A stretch of 64,000 nucleotides of DNA. Source: Conus ventricosus (taxonomy: Eukaryota > Mollusca > Gastropoda > Neogastropoda > Conidae). The notes under the pieces are model-generated. The model saw only the letters and a program-made list of their open reading frames with translations. It was not told where the DNA came from and made no database searches. A program made the position numbers and the translations under genes. This document shows positions 58,901 through 59,497 of this stretch, piece after piece (the stretch's first letter is position 1; each line of letters opens with the position of its first letter). Location of the stretch: assembly GCA_018398815.1 (NCBI GenBank), contig CM031615.1, positions 60,050,621 through 60,114,620 of the forward strand, given 5' to 3'.

Positions 58901-59497
58901 TATTCAACTCCCATCTTGAGCCAAATTTGAGAAGATATGTGATTGCTCGTTGTTCGTTTTCAATTGTCCTGAATGTTGTTTATCTTGCCTGAAGGAGACC
59001 AAATAGTCGAAACATACCCTGTTTTGTTTGGTAGTTTGTAAGTATTCAACTCCCATCTTGAGCCAAATTTGAGAAGATATGTGATTGCTCGTTGTTCGTT
59101 TTCAATTGTCCTGAATGTTGTTTATCTTGCCTGAAGAAGACCTAAGAGCTCGAAACACATCATGTGTTGTCTAGTAATGTGGTTACCCCATTTGTCTGGT
59201 GGATTAATTTTTTTTCTTTTAAACAAAGTTCTTTCAATTTCCGCCTGCAGTCACCTCACTTCAAAAACTAACTCTGTTTCAGATCAAGTTCTTCACAGTA
59301 GGTCATGTTTCACATTCTCCTGTTGATGCCTTGTTCCAGAGGTTTGGATCTGACGCCTTACAAATACCAGCAGGACTCTGACCCTGCCCTCTACGACCTG
59401 TACGGCGTCGTAAGTCATATGGGCCATACCATCGGCGGTCACTACACGTGTTATGCCCGCTGCGTTGATCCCAGCAACCCGTACCAGAACGAAGTCG
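539..59497 (+). CDS. USP19: USP19-like ubiquitin carboxyl-terminal hydrolase, 26 exons, partial at both ends
   Basis: Deubiquitinase of the USP (C19) family; vertebrate USP19 acts in protein quality control, ER-associated degradation and unconventional secretion. Seen here in order: second CS domain, low-complexity linker, Cys box (GNTCYMN), QHDAQEF motif, fingers with CPSC and CEKC pairs, a MYND finger inserted in the protease domain, a Ser/Pro-rich insert, the LFFIKP and LKRF regions, and the His box (GGHYT). This order, with MYND inside the USP domain and CS before it, identifies USP19 rather than another USP. The exon phases chain throughout and sum to about 1,029 codons; human USP19 has about 1,300. 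The first CS domain is upstream of the window. The last exon(s), with the WR-FDDS-type third catalytic residue and any C-terminal membrane anchor, are not found. Exons are listed separately below. Confidence 0.93.
586..1407. repeat. intron with AT, CA, TCTG and TC microsatellites
   Basis: Simple repeats: a short (TA)n near 785-812, (CA)n at about 1245-1261, then (TCTG)n running into (TC)n to about 1326. They end about 80 bases before the next acceptor. The open frames here on both strands are translated repeats. Nothing else recognised. Confidence 0.8.
1408..1508 (+). CDS. USP19: USP19 exon 2: CS domain beta strands
   Basis: Acceptor gtgacag before 1408, donor GTAAGG at 1509. Reads [16 protein letters not shown] then [18 protein letters not shown]. 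The alternating hydrophobic strands, with IHIYVK and FTVKFQT, match the p23/CS fold of USP19. Starts in phase 0 and leaves two bases (GG). Confidence 0.92.
1509..2416. repeat. intron with poly-T runs and two minisatellites
   Basis: Poly-T and poly-A runs fill 1600-1900. From about 1958 to 2150 an imperfect unit of about 38-40 bases repeats (core acaagtgtgctagcacacac, then atgcaagatacacat). From 2231 to 2390 a cleaner 31-base unit (core ttgtggaaggtgattgtaa) occurs five times. The second array stops about 30 bases before the exon 3 acceptor. Confidence 0.88.
2417..2488 (+). CDS. USP19: USP19 exon 3: CS domain
   Basis: Acceptor gctgcag before 2417, donor GTGAGT at 2489. With the carried GG it reads [16 protein letters not shown], then VFCWTVNTK. 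This aligns with the human segment around FLRLHPG...FRWQVKLRN. Leaves two bases (AA). Confidence 0.9.
2489..4275. repeat. intron with pentanucleotide array, poly-C/A tract and (CA)n
   Basis: An ACCAC pentanucleotide array at about 2715-2815 passes into GCACA repeats (2816-2850) and back to ACCAC (to about 2885). The block 3240-3640 looks like an interspersed repeat; its stretch near 3459-3520 (gaccgtcttttt, then gccattaaggcagccatac) resembles a recurrent gastropod repeat I recall, but I cannot confirm it. At 4112-4140 there is a C run then an A run, followed by (CA)n at about 4155-4213, about 60 bases before exon 4. Confidence 0.75.
4276..4397 (+). CDS. USP19: USP19 exon 4: end of CS domain
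   Basis: Acceptor tatccag before 4276. With the carried AA it reads [21 protein letters not shown], then [18 protein letters not shown], matching the last CS strands and the human RW-GLEAP end. The start is firm by phase. The 3' end is less sure: GTCAGT at 4398 is the best donor; GTCGGG at 4392 would keep the same phase. Confidence 0.85.
4398..5728. other. intron, little recognisable content
   Basis: A GT-rich microsatellite lies at about 4716-4770. The rest is AT-rich single-copy-looking sequence. I see no coding segment or mobile element signature. Confidence 0.5.
5729..5784 (+). CDS. USP19: tentative USP19 exon 5 (linker)
   Basis: Acceptor aagacag before 5729 and donor GTAAAA at 5785 enclose an open segment reading [18 protein letters not shown] after a two-base carry. 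Phase 1 in and phase 0 out join exon 4 to exon 6 if exon 6 begins at 5873; without it the frames do not join. The linker is not conserved, so alignment gives no support. Transcript data would decide. Confidence 0.35.
5873..6103 (+). CDS. USP19: USP19 exon 6: low-complexity linker between CS and protease domains
   Basis: Donor GTGAGC at 6104 in phase 0. The open frame includes [20 protein letters not shown], an acidic MSQLDDNRR segment and an Ala/Ser-rich end ([16 protein letters not shown]). Two acceptors are possible: tcacatcag (exon from 5873, phase 0) or gattgcag (from about 5905, phase 2). The reading frame is fixed by the join to exon 7. Human USP19 also has a variable linker here. Confidence 0.7.
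6104..6330. repeat. interspersed hairpin-bearing repeat, family C copy 1
   Basis: From about 6130 (gaggcgactgcaggcggaaa) to about 6315. It shares its outer end and the inner block gcgtttcgacctcttaggtc + ttcttcagg + aagataaacaaca with copies at 51690-51915 and 57505-59260. On the minus strand the block reads CTGAAGAAGACC, AAGAGGTC, GAAAC, a stem-loop followed by GAAAC. The family is not named. Confidence 0.7.
6331..7338. other. intron, possible degraded transposon
   Basis: At 6553 there is ttaaccttctgcattgc, like a piggyBac-type end. On the minus strand, around 6810-6930, a short acidic frame ([14 protein letters not shown]) resembles the start of such transposases. No matching right end was found, so this stays a weak suggestion. 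Confidence 0.25.
7339..7730. repeat. 56-bp minisatellite ending at the Cys-box exon
   Basis: Seven units of 54-56 bases, each with gatttcccatgtcagtgtg followed by ggatggactgcctg and ggggtgtcctgtgtgtga. Unit starts fall at 7339, 7393, 7449, 7505, 7561, 7617 and 7673. The last unit runs directly into the acceptor of the exon at 7735 (ggggtgtcctgtgcag), so the repeat supplies the 3' splice site region. Confidence 0.95.
7735..7897 (+). CDS. USP19: USP19 exon 7: catalytic Cys box
   Basis: Acceptor ctgtgcag before 7735, donor GTATGG at 7898. Reads [19 protein letters not shown], then [17 protein letters not shown] and [15 protein letters not shown]. The nucleophile Cys codon is 7834-7836 in [16 protein letters not shown] is the USP Cys-box signature and NTSELRDFF matches human NTRELRDFF. 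Codons here are GC-rich compared with the intron. Leaves one base (G). Confidence 0.97.
7898..10090. repeat. intron: GT-rich tract, DIRS end fragment, (TC)n
   Basis: A long imperfect GT-rich tract starts about 25 bases after the donor (7925-8195). From 8200 to 9070 I see nothing. 9072-9144 is a terminal fragment of the DIRS-like family (own entry). (TC)n at about 9275-9362. The remainder to 10090 has no recognisable content. Confidence 0.8.
9072..9144. mobile_element. terminal fragment of the DIRS-like element
   Basis: The segment contains gaatgctatggtctgacatg and gccaaacagggagtataata then caaactcccc. This is the outer end of the terminal repeats at 37230-37592 and 39125-39496. Only about 70 bases remain, so it is a truncated copy or a solo-end relic. 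Confidence 0.8.
10091..10212 (+). CDS. USP19: USP19 exon 8: protease palm/thumb
   Basis: Acceptor gtgttag before 10091, donor GTGATC at 10213. After the carried G it reads [20 protein letters not shown] then [21 protein letters not shown]. Matches human GGRLAIGFAVLLRALWKG...PSKLK. Phase 1 in, phase 0 out. Confidence 0.95.
10213..11474. repeat. intron with a tandem duplication carrying (CA)n
   Basis: A 173-base unit, 11032-11204, is repeated at 11205-11367. Each copy holds tggaaaacagcagttgttg, a segment ending in gacatcactataacca, a (CA)n run (11105-11175 and 11288-11336), then ctttctcactg and cattcactcactcattcatg. The region before 11032 has no recognisable content. Confidence 0.88.
11475..12990. 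repeat. 1.5-kb 15/16-bp minisatellite before exon 9
   Basis: About 95 units of two main types: gatgcacaccaacact (16 bases; variants gatgcacgccaacact) and gttgacgccaacact (15 bases). Open frames of up to 543 codons on the minus strand across this block are only translated repeat ([11 protein letters not shown] and similar). The array ends about 20 bases before the exon 9 acceptor. Confidence 0.97.
13012..13104 (+). CDS. USP19: USP19 exon 9: QHDAQEF motif
   Basis: Acceptor tttgccccag before 13012, donor GTGAGT at 13105; 31 codons, phase 0 at both ends. Reads [20 protein letters not shown] then [18 protein letters not shown] is a conserved USP motif that lines the catalytic cleft; human has [17 protein letters not shown]. 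Confidence 0.97.
13105..14449. other. intron, no recognisable content
   Basis: AT-rich intronic sequence without obvious repeats, coding segments or element ends. Confidence 0.5.
14450..15005. repeat. unnamed interspersed repeat, family A copy 1
   Basis: Clearly homologous to 28150-28670. Shared blocks include gagctgtttggaaa, gaggaagaaaagaagaaa-type, gtgcagattcagg, gtgctg-tgatcccagtca, cctccttgggtcaa, gacagtgtgct and ggaatgtcatt. The copies differ by substitutions and small indels. It has no coding signature. The DIRS-like left arm begins directly at its right end. Confidence 0.85.
15013..16051 (+). mobile_element. DIRS-like element, solitary left arm and 5' region
   Basis: About 1.04 kb closely similar to 34805-35850, from ggcgtcatatactttaccat through the terminal-repeat segment (cacgtgacg, tacttccgccagggaagaa, aacttcctgttcctcattca), the internal gcgtgacggctcacgacttc segment and the catggtgcccattttcg end. 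No protein domain is present. It is a truncated copy on its own. Confidence 0.82.
16270..18139. mobile_element. possible TTAA-flanked degraded DNA transposon
   Basis: Left end TTAACTCTCCTGATACCA and, reversed from the right end, TTAACTCCTCTCATGCCA. Both begin at TTAA and are similar over about 18 bases, like piggyBac-type ends. A short acidic frame starts at 17296 ([19 protein letters not shown]) and another at 17406; both break soon. No transposase core is seen. A non-LTR remnant (17650-17970) and a duplicated 45-base block (18007-18095) lie inside. Confidence 0.3.
17650..17970 (-). pseudogene. non-LTR retrotransposon reverse-transcriptase C-terminus, relic
   Basis: Minus-strand frame 17913-17680 reads [39 protein letters not shown] and an end [11 protein letters not shown]. 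The [17 protein letters not shown] string is typical of the C-terminal tail of RTE/Jockey-type reverse transcriptases. Only the tail remains. Confidence 0.75.
18223..18393 (+). CDS. USP19: USP19 exon 10: charged insert after QHDAQEF
   Basis: Acceptor gatatcacag before 18223, donor GTAAGT at 18394; 57 codons, phase 0 both ends. Starts [12 protein letters not shown], continues through a Gln/Glu/Asn-rich stretch and ends [14 protein letters not shown]. The start matches human EDLNRIQNK; the rest is a variable charged loop, as in other USP19 proteins. Confidence 0.93.
18394..20150. repeat. intron with degenerate 60-bp repeats, G21 run and 28-bp array
   Basis: From about 18400 to 18725 a degenerate unit of about 60 bases occurs some five times (tgtg-gaaggtgatcattatgt, agtggac-ttt). 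A run of 21 G is at 18864-18884. At 19569-19929 a near-perfect 28-base unit (ccccaaatagaaaatgtgca + tgttgtaa) repeats about 13 times; three units near 19775-19835 share a T-to-C change (cgtt). Confidence 0.9.
20151..20261 (+). CDS. USP19: USP19 exon 11: fingers, first CxxC
   Basis: Acceptor gtatccacag before 20151, donor GTAGGT at 20262; 37 codons, phase 0 both ends. Reads [20 protein letters not shown] then [17 protein letters not shown]. Matches human DSFIVDLFQGQYKSKLVCPVC. CPSC is the first half of the USP zinc ribbon; CEKC in the exon at 52116 is the second. Confidence 0.97.
20262..20970. other. intron, no recognisable content
   Basis: Poly-T and poly-A runs at 20325-20400, otherwise unremarkable sequence without repeats or coding segments. 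Confidence 0.5.
20971..21081 (+). CDS. USP19: USP19 exon 12: fingers/palm
   Basis: Acceptor ggatgcag before 20971, donor GTAGGT at 21082; 37 codons, phase 0 both ends. Reads [19 protein letters not shown] then [18 protein letters not shown]. Matches human VSITFDPFLYLPVPLPQK...FAREPHSKPIK; the TF-PF-LPLPLP strand is conserved in USPs. Confidence 0.97.
21082..21309. repeat. short intron opening with (GT)n
   Basis: (GT)n at about 21089-21140 starts within 10 bases of the donor. The rest is ordinary intron. Confidence 0.85.
21310..21393 (+). CDS. USP19: USP19 exon 13: ubiquitin-like insert, first part
   Basis: Acceptor tgttccag before 21310, donor GTGAGT at 21394; 28 codons, phase 0 both ends. 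Reads [18 protein letters not shown] then [10 protein letters not shown]. Aligns with human FLVSVSKENSTASEVLDSLSQSVHVKPEN, a UBL-like segment within the protease domain. Confidence 0.94.
21394..22059. pseudogene. intron with non-LTR retrotransposon 3' relic
   Basis: The + frame 21544-21900 ends with [18 protein letters not shown] then [10 protein letters not shown]-x2-C...S-GL-SH-R-C finger is the usual last element of many non-LTR retrotransposon polyproteins, preceded here by the expected basic, Gln-rich stretch. Only about 300 bases (21600-21903) can be assigned, and the reverse transcriptase itself is absent. The boundaries are uncertain. Confidence 0.5.
22060..24265. repeat. 2.2-kb 30-bp minisatellite (open in all frames)
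   Basis: About 74 units of aggcccttatcagggagggg + gaaaagaaac, with lengths 28-32 from G and A run changes and aggccc/gggccc alternation. An 821-codon open frame (22008-24473) spans it because all three forward frames lack stops in the unit ([30 protein letters not shown]), so indels never close it. I treat it as non-coding repeat within the intron. Confidence 0.96.
24266..24689. other. spacer between two minisatellites
   Basis: About 420 bases without recognisable coding or element content; an A run with AAGAAGAG lies at 24640-24665. Confidence 0.5.
24690..25945. repeat. 70-bp minisatellite before exon 14
   Basis: About 18 units, period 70, core gttttccatcgctgcttctt, atgattaagtgactgatgat, tgactgtgttctgggctgag and gcatgatat. 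Two sub-variants alternate (ttcatgatt or ttgatgatt; attgact or attaact). Ends about 28 bases before the exon 14 acceptor. Open frames on the minus strand are translated repeat. Confidence 0.97.
25974..26068 (+). CDS. USP19: USP19 exon 14: ubiquitin-like insert, second part
   Basis: Acceptor tggtttcag before 25974, donor GTGAGT at 26069. Reads [20 protein letters not shown] then [11 protein letters not shown]. Joined to exon 13 it gives HPKN-MRVYEV, matching human KPEN-LRLAEVIKNRFHRVF. Leaves two bases (GT). Confidence 0.93.
26069..26499. repeat. intron start with (GTGC)n/(GT)n
   Basis: A (GTGC)n then (GT)n tract at about 26083-26161 begins about 15 bases after the donor. The following 330 bases are AT-rich without recognisable content. 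Confidence 0.85.
26500..27250 (+). repeat. interspersed repeat, family B copy 1 (tRNA-like head)
   Basis: Opens with gccccatagcaaagtggtta and gagttctgacc, spaced like the A and B boxes of a tRNA-derived promoter. Shared with 54560-55490: atgggctcagt, gactgtacagttgagt, gtgtctctgagagt, gatgccaggatat, gtacagct and, further on, ctcggcagcagtgc. This suggests a SINE or a longer element with a tRNA-like head. A C run is at 27017-27029. Confidence 0.6.
27251..27874. other. intron with a small tandem of ttcact units
   Basis: At about 27585-27645 a 15-17-base unit (aaaagttcact-gaaa) repeats four times. G- and GA-rich sequence follows to 27780. No coding segment seen. Confidence 0.5.
27875..27935 (+). 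CDS. USP19: USP19 exon 15
   Basis: Acceptor gatgacag before 27875, donor GTGGGT at 27936. After the carried GT it reads [21 protein letters not shown]. Matches human LLSSELAKERVVVLEVQQ just before the MYND finger. Phase 2 in, phase 0 out. Confidence 0.92.
27936..28149. other. intron, no recognisable content
   Basis: Short pyrimidine-rich stretch; nothing recognised. Confidence 0.5.
28150..28670. repeat. unnamed interspersed repeat, family A copy 2
   Basis: Homologue of 14450-15005 in the same orientation, sharing tgcacatcatt near its start, gagctgtttggaaa, gtgcagattcagg, gatcccagtcagcag, cctccttgggtcaa, aagtcataagatg and ggaatgtcattgttttgttt at its end. The strongest match is 28290-28670. 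Confidence 0.85.
28879..28991 (+). CDS. USP19: USP19 exon 16: MYND finger, first part
   Basis: Acceptor gttgacag before 28879, donor GTAAGT at 28992. Reads [20 protein letters not shown] then [25 protein letters not shown] and YC give five of the zinc ligands of a C4-C2HC MYND finger; human has KCAACQRK...LKRCTRCYRVGYCN. MYND fingers bind proline-rich partners. Leaves two bases (CC). Confidence 0.97.
28992..29561. repeat. intron with GT-rich tract
   Basis: An imperfect (GT)n with GTGTGTGTC/GTGAGTCT units runs from about 29003 to 29125, directly after the donor. The rest to 29540 has no recognisable content; the last 25 bases are T-rich and lead to a CCCAG. Confidence 0.8.
29562..29658 (+). 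CDS. possible alternative terminal exon of USP19
   Basis: A strong pyrimidine tract and acceptor (ttttttcccag) precede 29562. In the phase left by exon 16 the sequence reads [20 protein letters not shown], ends DKEAVRH and stops at 29656-29658. AATAAA motifs follow at about 29939-29946. Splicing here would end the protein inside the MYND finger. There is no homology support, so it could equally be chance. Confidence 0.3.
29939..29949 (+). promoter_or_regulatory. possible polyadenylation signal
   Basis: Overlapping AATAAATAAA in AT-rich sequence about 280 bases after the stop of the candidate alternative exon. AATAAA is frequent by chance in AT-rich introns. Confidence 0.3.
29950..30781. other. 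intron, CA-rich near 30570-30680
   Basis: AT-rich sequence, then an imperfect repeat of acacacatgcatgcaagcac type at about 30568-30685. It ends about 100 bases before exon 17. Nothing else recognised. Confidence 0.7.
30782..30925 (+). CDS. USP19: USP19 exon 17: MYND finger, second part
   Basis: Acceptor ctgttgcag before 30782, donor GTCAGG at 30926. After the carried CC it reads [21 protein letters not shown], then [20 protein letters not shown] and RLMESFA. C, H and C complete the MYND ligands; human has CQKTHWPDHKGLCRPENIGYPF and SRLTYARLAQLLEGYAR. Leaves two bases (AG). The donor region is duplicated immediately downstream. Confidence 0.96.
30921..31028. repeat. 57-bp tandem duplication that doubles the exon 17 donor
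   Basis: 30921-30977 and 30978-31028 are near-identical (gccaggtcagg, actcctacattcagttca, tttaattt, gtcctcttatc). Both copies carry AG|GTCAGG. The 57 bases between the two donors are open in the exon frame (19 codons). Confidence 0.93.
31029..32777. other. intron with minor simple repeats
   Basis: CA-rich 31160-31220, TC-rich 31955-32010, otherwise AT-rich sequence. No coding segment or element end recognised. Confidence 0.5.
32778..33151 (+). CDS. USP19: USP19 exon 18: Ser/Thr/Pro-rich insert with acidic end
   Basis: Acceptor gtctgcag before 32778, donor GTAGGT at 33152. After the carried AG it reads [20 protein letters not shown], then about 90 residues rich in Pro, Thr, Ser and Gly, then [19 protein letters not shown]. 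Only the start matches human (ARYSVSVFQPPF); the rest is probably a disordered insert. Phase 2 in, phase 1 out. Largest exon seen (374 bases). Confidence 0.93.
33152..34055. other. intron with GT-rich tract
   Basis: GT-rich from about 33218 to 33325. From 33330 to 34055 nothing recognised. Confidence 0.6.
34056..34577 (-). mobile_element. tRNA-derived SINE, minus strand
   Basis: Read on the minus strand the right end gives a tRNA-like head: TAGCTCAGCTGGTAGAGCA (A box, about 34551-34571), then GGTTGTAGGTTCTTATCTCC (degenerate B box, about 34507-34526). The body ends at the left with CTCTAAGCGC... reversed (plus strand cttatatagcgcctgt, gctctaagcgctttacaa) and an (ATT)n tail at 34056-34080. 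This layout is typical of molluscan SINEs; I do not assign a named family. Confidence 0.85.
34700..34766 (+). CDS. USP19: USP19 exon 19: acidic linker
   Basis: Acceptor atgttgcag before 34700, donor GTGAGA at 34767. After the carried G it reads [20 protein letters not shown] then HF. No family alignment (this region is variable in USP19) but phase 1 in and phase 2 out fit exons 18 and 20 exactly. Confidence 0.75.
34805..35850 (+). mobile_element. DIRS-like composite: left arm and 5' region
   Basis: Begins gcgtcatatactttaccatg; the first 175 bases are the inverted complement of the terminal segments at 37230-37592 and 39125-39496. The rest matches 15013-16051. Inverted terminal repeats, rather than direct LTRs, are a hallmark of DIRS-type retrotransposons. 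Confidence 0.82.
35851..36568 (+). repeat. DIRS-like composite: untranslated region with internal repeats and C27
   Basis: 36037-36290 (tctaccaactggtgcacatt, ctcgcgcgccagtgcgcgtc, cggtcaatcgatccgccat) recurs at 37597-37850. A segment around aaaggggtgggggaaggggg occurs twice (36337 and 36475). A run of 27 C is at 36515-36541. Confidence 0.75.
36569..37210 (+). pseudogene. DIRS-type tyrosine recombinase, C-terminal remnant
   Basis: Frame 36941-37210 reads [18 protein letters not shown], then [20 protein letters not shown] and [20 protein letters not shown]. It has HxxR (HEGR, residues 21-24), Trp 47 and Tyr 57 with the spacing of the tyrosine recombinase active site (H-x-x-R, then H/W, then the nucleophile Y). 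The upstream 36600-36900 holds broken frames with ITYAFPPFP, a string found near the end of the DIRS RT/RNase H. Most of the recombinase and the RT are missing. Confidence 0.72.
37230..37592. repeat. DIRS-like composite: inner terminal repeat
   Basis: From ctatggtctgacatggtaaa through ggggagtttgtattatactc, cgctagcgctatggttct, gaatgaggaacaggaagttt and cacgtgatggtcttattact to gagtataatacaaactcccc. Nearly identical to 39125-39496 in the same orientation and the inverted complement of 34811-34977. Confidence 0.9.
37597..38764 (+). repeat. DIRS-like composite: second 5' region
   Basis: Repeats 36037-36290 at 37597-37850, then three units of about 80 bases (gatctcttgatctaccaacg, tgtgcacatttattacta) at about 37868-38100. 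38150-38764 is a GC-balanced leader ending before an ATG. Confidence 0.75.
38765..38983 (+). pseudogene. possible gag-like N-terminus of the DIRS-like element
   Basis: Starts ATGGTGAAGGACACC; reads [20 protein letters not shown], then [20 protein letters not shown] and ends SLRPKATR at a TAG. About 70 bases further on the recombinase tail segment (acttcttttgcggctaacgc) follows, so the second element looks internally deleted from gag to the end of the recombinase. The gag identity is inferred from position only. Confidence 0.4.
39125..39496. repeat. DIRS-like composite: outer right terminal repeat
   Basis: Second copy of the 37230-37592 segment. It ends gccaaacagggagtataata then caaactcccc, the same end as the fragment at 9072-9144. 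Confidence 0.9.
39497..40042. other. intron with C23 run
   Basis: A run of 23 C at 39727-39749. Otherwise no recognisable content before exon 20. Confidence 0.6.
40043..40134 (+). CDS. USP19: USP19 exon 20: Gly/Ser/Gln/Asp-rich linker
   Basis: Two AGs lie close together: gttgcag (ending 40034) and aatggcag (ending 40042). Only the second fits the phase from exon 19 and into exon 21; it reads [21 protein letters not shown] then [10 protein letters not shown]. Donor GTAACT at 40135. No family alignment, but phase and composition support it. Confidence 0.75.
40135..41201. repeat. intron with three 57-bp units and G16
   Basis: 40397-40545 holds three copies of about 50-57 bases (atactcagttgggtgtgatt, atacttattaggtta, agttttagcaattt). 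A run of 16 G is at 40907-40922. From about 40815 the sequence changes to GC-richer material that leads into the BED-finger fragment. Confidence 0.75.
41202..41530 (+). pseudogene. BED-type zinc finger, transposase-like fragment with frame break
   Basis: The first frame from ATG 41202 reads [20 protein letters not shown] then [14 protein letters not shown]. After the A7 run at 41362-41368 the reading moves by -1 to [36 protein letters not shown]-x2-C, then H-x5-H, with KYKWNW and GLAVCTWC, match BED fingers of hAT-type and related domesticated proteins. A good donor (TCG|GTGAGT) follows at 41531, so it may have been a first coding exon. The downstream exon was not found. Confidence 0.6.
41531..42422. 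repeat. intron with (CT)n and three GC-rich hairpins
   Basis: (CT)n at about 41544-41602. At 41800-41872 three perfect or near-perfect stem-loops follow one another: gggggcttcgccccc, ccaggggcgttgcccctgg and ctgggggcc...ggcccccag. The rest is not recognised. Confidence 0.85.
42423..42557 (+). CDS. USP19: USP19 exon 21
   Basis: Acceptor ttgtgacag before 42423, donor GTGAGT at 42558. After the carried G it reads [21 protein letters not shown], then [20 protein letters not shown] and [13 protein letters not shown]...R-EDKG matches human QFFIYKIDSSNREQRLEDKG, where the protease fold resumes after the MYND insertion. Confidence 0.95.
42558..43197. other. intron, no recognisable content
   Basis: Ordinary AT-rich sequence without repeats or element ends. 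Confidence 0.5.
43198..43298 (+). CDS. USP19: USP19 exon 22
   Basis: Acceptor gtgtttcag before 43198, donor GTACTG at 43299 (weak, but the frame fits). After the carried G it reads [21 protein letters not shown] then [13 protein letters not shown]. Matches human GDDCSLALVWRNNERLQEFVLVASKELE. Ends in phase 0. Confidence 0.94.
43299..43861. other. intron, no recognisable content
   Basis: A short (GT)n at 43511-43528; nothing else recognised. Confidence 0.5.
43862..43901 (+). CDS. USP19: USP19 exon 23 (acidic, 40 bases)
   Basis: Acceptor gtgtgcag before 43862, donor GTCAGT at 43902. Reads [13 protein letters not shown] and leaves G. The matching human stretch is also a short acidic insert after SKEL. 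Phases agree with both neighbours. Confidence 0.85.
43902..44585. other. intron left of the piggyBac-like element
   Basis: AT-rich. A short minus-strand frame (44619-44422) includes [20 protein letters not shown] do not recognise it. Confidence 0.4.
44586..45700 (-). mobile_element. piggyBac-like element with TTAA ends and transposase N-terminus
   Basis: Ends are TTAACCCTCTTGTACTC (from 44586) and, reversed from 45700, TTAACCCTCTTATACTC: terminal inverted repeats with one mismatch in 17 including TTAA. The element between the TTAA sites is 1,107 bases. On the minus strand, 45420-45139 encodes [20 protein letters not shown] and continues strongly acidic ([20 protein letters not shown]), like the acidic N-terminus of piggyBac-family transposases. 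The catalytic domain is missing, so it is internally deleted. Confidence 0.8.
45701..46430 (-). pseudogene. DIRS-type RT/RNase H relic, copy 1
   Basis: Minus strand, broken frames: [20 protein letters not shown], then [20 protein letters not shown], then [20 protein letters not shown] and [28 protein letters not shown] is the last RNase H motif; HVDLF-TR-N-LPVF...DPLA..VDA....W-GM is the usual stretch that follows in DIRS-type retrotransposons. At least two frame changes. Confidence 0.7.
46431..47743 (-). pseudogene. DIRS-type relic, copy 2 and flanks
   Basis: About 930 bases upstream on the same strand the motif occurs again: around 47235-47150 a frame reads [17 protein letters not shown], with an Ala-Val-rich stretch and a Trp-Glu end after it. 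The remainder contains open but unassigned minus-strand frames. Two copies in tandem orientation suggest either two insertions or a segmental duplication. Confidence 0.5.
47744..48305. other. intron, one unassigned open frame
   Basis: A 139-codon + frame (47842-48261) is lysine- and asparagine-rich and ends with [20 protein letters not shown] recognise no domain and see no splice context that would join it to USP19. It may belong to the retroelement relics. Confidence 0.3.
48306..48742. repeat. 74-bp minisatellite
   Basis: Six units, period 74, core tgtgtaactttactgatcgg, tatgatttgtggatacatga, cactcacttgtggatagccg and aagcgaaagatata. The first and last units are more diverged. Confidence 0.93.
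48743..49681. other. intron, no recognisable content
   Basis: Open frames at 48895-49182 on both strands resemble no family I know; they may be retroelement relics. The 400 bases before exon 24 are ordinary intron. Confidence 0.4.
49682..49757 (+). CDS. USP19: USP19 exon 24
   Basis: Acceptor gttgacag before 49682, donor GTAAGT at 49758. After the carried G it reads [21 protein letters not shown] then DRNA and the first two bases of Trp. Matches human FTLDQCLNLFTRPEVLAPEEAW. Phase 1 in, phase 2 out. Confidence 0.95.
49758..52115. repeat. intron with G40, C28 and a family C repeat
   Basis: A run of 40 G (49764-49803) starts at the seventh base after the exon. A run of 28 C is at 50685-50712. 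51690-51915 is family C copy 2: gtgaggtgaccgcaggggg at its outer end, then atttcgacctttcttaggtc and ttcttcaggcaagataaaca. The rest is unassigned. Confidence 0.85.
52116..52265 (+). CDS. USP19: USP19 exon 25: second CxxC and LKRF
   Basis: Acceptor catgtag before 52116, donor GTGAGG at 52266. After the carried TG it reads [21 protein letters not shown], then [20 protein letters not shown] and [13 protein letters not shown] pairs with CPSC of exon 11 for the zinc ribbon; [10 protein letters not shown] is a conserved USP motif. Phase 2 in and out. Confidence 0.97.
52266..53230. repeat. intron start with GT-rich tract
   Basis: Imperfect (GT)n at about 52276-52365, starting 10 bases after the donor. 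Otherwise no recognisable content. Confidence 0.75.
53231..54559. other. intron, no recognisable content
   Basis: No coding segment, repeat array or element end recognised, apart from short G-rich stretches near 54150. Confidence 0.4.
54560..55490 (+). repeat. interspersed repeat, family B copy 2
   Basis: Homologue of 26500-27250: ctatgggctcagtgggaaga, accgtacagtcgagt, gcatctctgagagtt, gatgccaggatatatcatg, ggagtacagct and, later, ctcggcagcagtgccttt with tctgaagggttgc. Interrupted by G runs (54668-54692, 54825-54842) and by (ATC)n at 54930-55030. Confidence 0.65.
55541..55725. repeat. 43-bp tandem repeat
   Basis: Four units, period 43-44, core gagactggaaagaaaactct, ttgcatcattctcacgaaca and tgt. 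Confidence 0.93.
55726..56011. repeat. CA/TC microsatellites
   Basis: CA-rich 55735-55830, (TC)n 55841-55877, (CA)n 55878-55932. Confidence 0.95.
56012..57431. repeat. 1.4-kb 45-bp minisatellite
   Basis: About 33 units of 45 bases (cagcctgcaattctcagtct, cccctttccccctgtccatg, tcttc); some units are about 12 bases shorter, lacking the ctttccccc part. The long open frames on both strands (up to 420 codons) are translated repeat: the units are stop-free in several frames. Confidence 0.97.
57505..57683 (+). repeat. family C copy 3, left inverted arm
   Basis: Reads taattaatccgccagacaaa, gcgtttcgaccactttggtc, ttcttcaggcaagataaaca and gatgggcgttgaa. It is the inverted complement of the sequence that begins at 57684 and of 59103-59225, so the 142-bp array is bracketed by arms in opposite orientation. 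Confidence 0.85.
57684..59140. repeat. 142-bp tandem array, nearly identical units
   Basis: Unit starts (caattgtcctgaatg) at 57825, 57967, 58109, 58251, 58393, 58535, 58677, 58819, 58961 and 59103, exactly 142 apart; the nine units from 57825 to 59102 look identical. A slightly different unit begins at 57684. Each unit carries cttgcctgaaggagaccaaa followed by tagtcgaaacatacc. The array ends about 200 bases before the exon 26 acceptor. Confidence 0.98.
59141..59265 (-). repeat. family C copy 3, right inverted arm
   Basis: gtctggtggattaatt and ccgcctgcagtcacctcact are the inverted complement of the left arm and of the outer end of the copies at 6130 and 51700. Confidence 0.8.
59340..59497 (+). 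CDS. USP19: USP19 exon 26: catalytic His box
   Basis: Acceptor ttgttccag before 59340, donor GTGAGT at 59498. After the carried AG it reads [21 protein letters not shown], then [20 protein letters not shown] and [12 protein letters not shown]. The general-base His codon is 59440-59442 in GGHYT; human has YDLYAVINHYGGMIGGHYTACAR. Leaves one base (G). The next exon, expected to open with a W-R-FDDS-type motif, was not found in the rest of the window. Confidence 0.97.
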
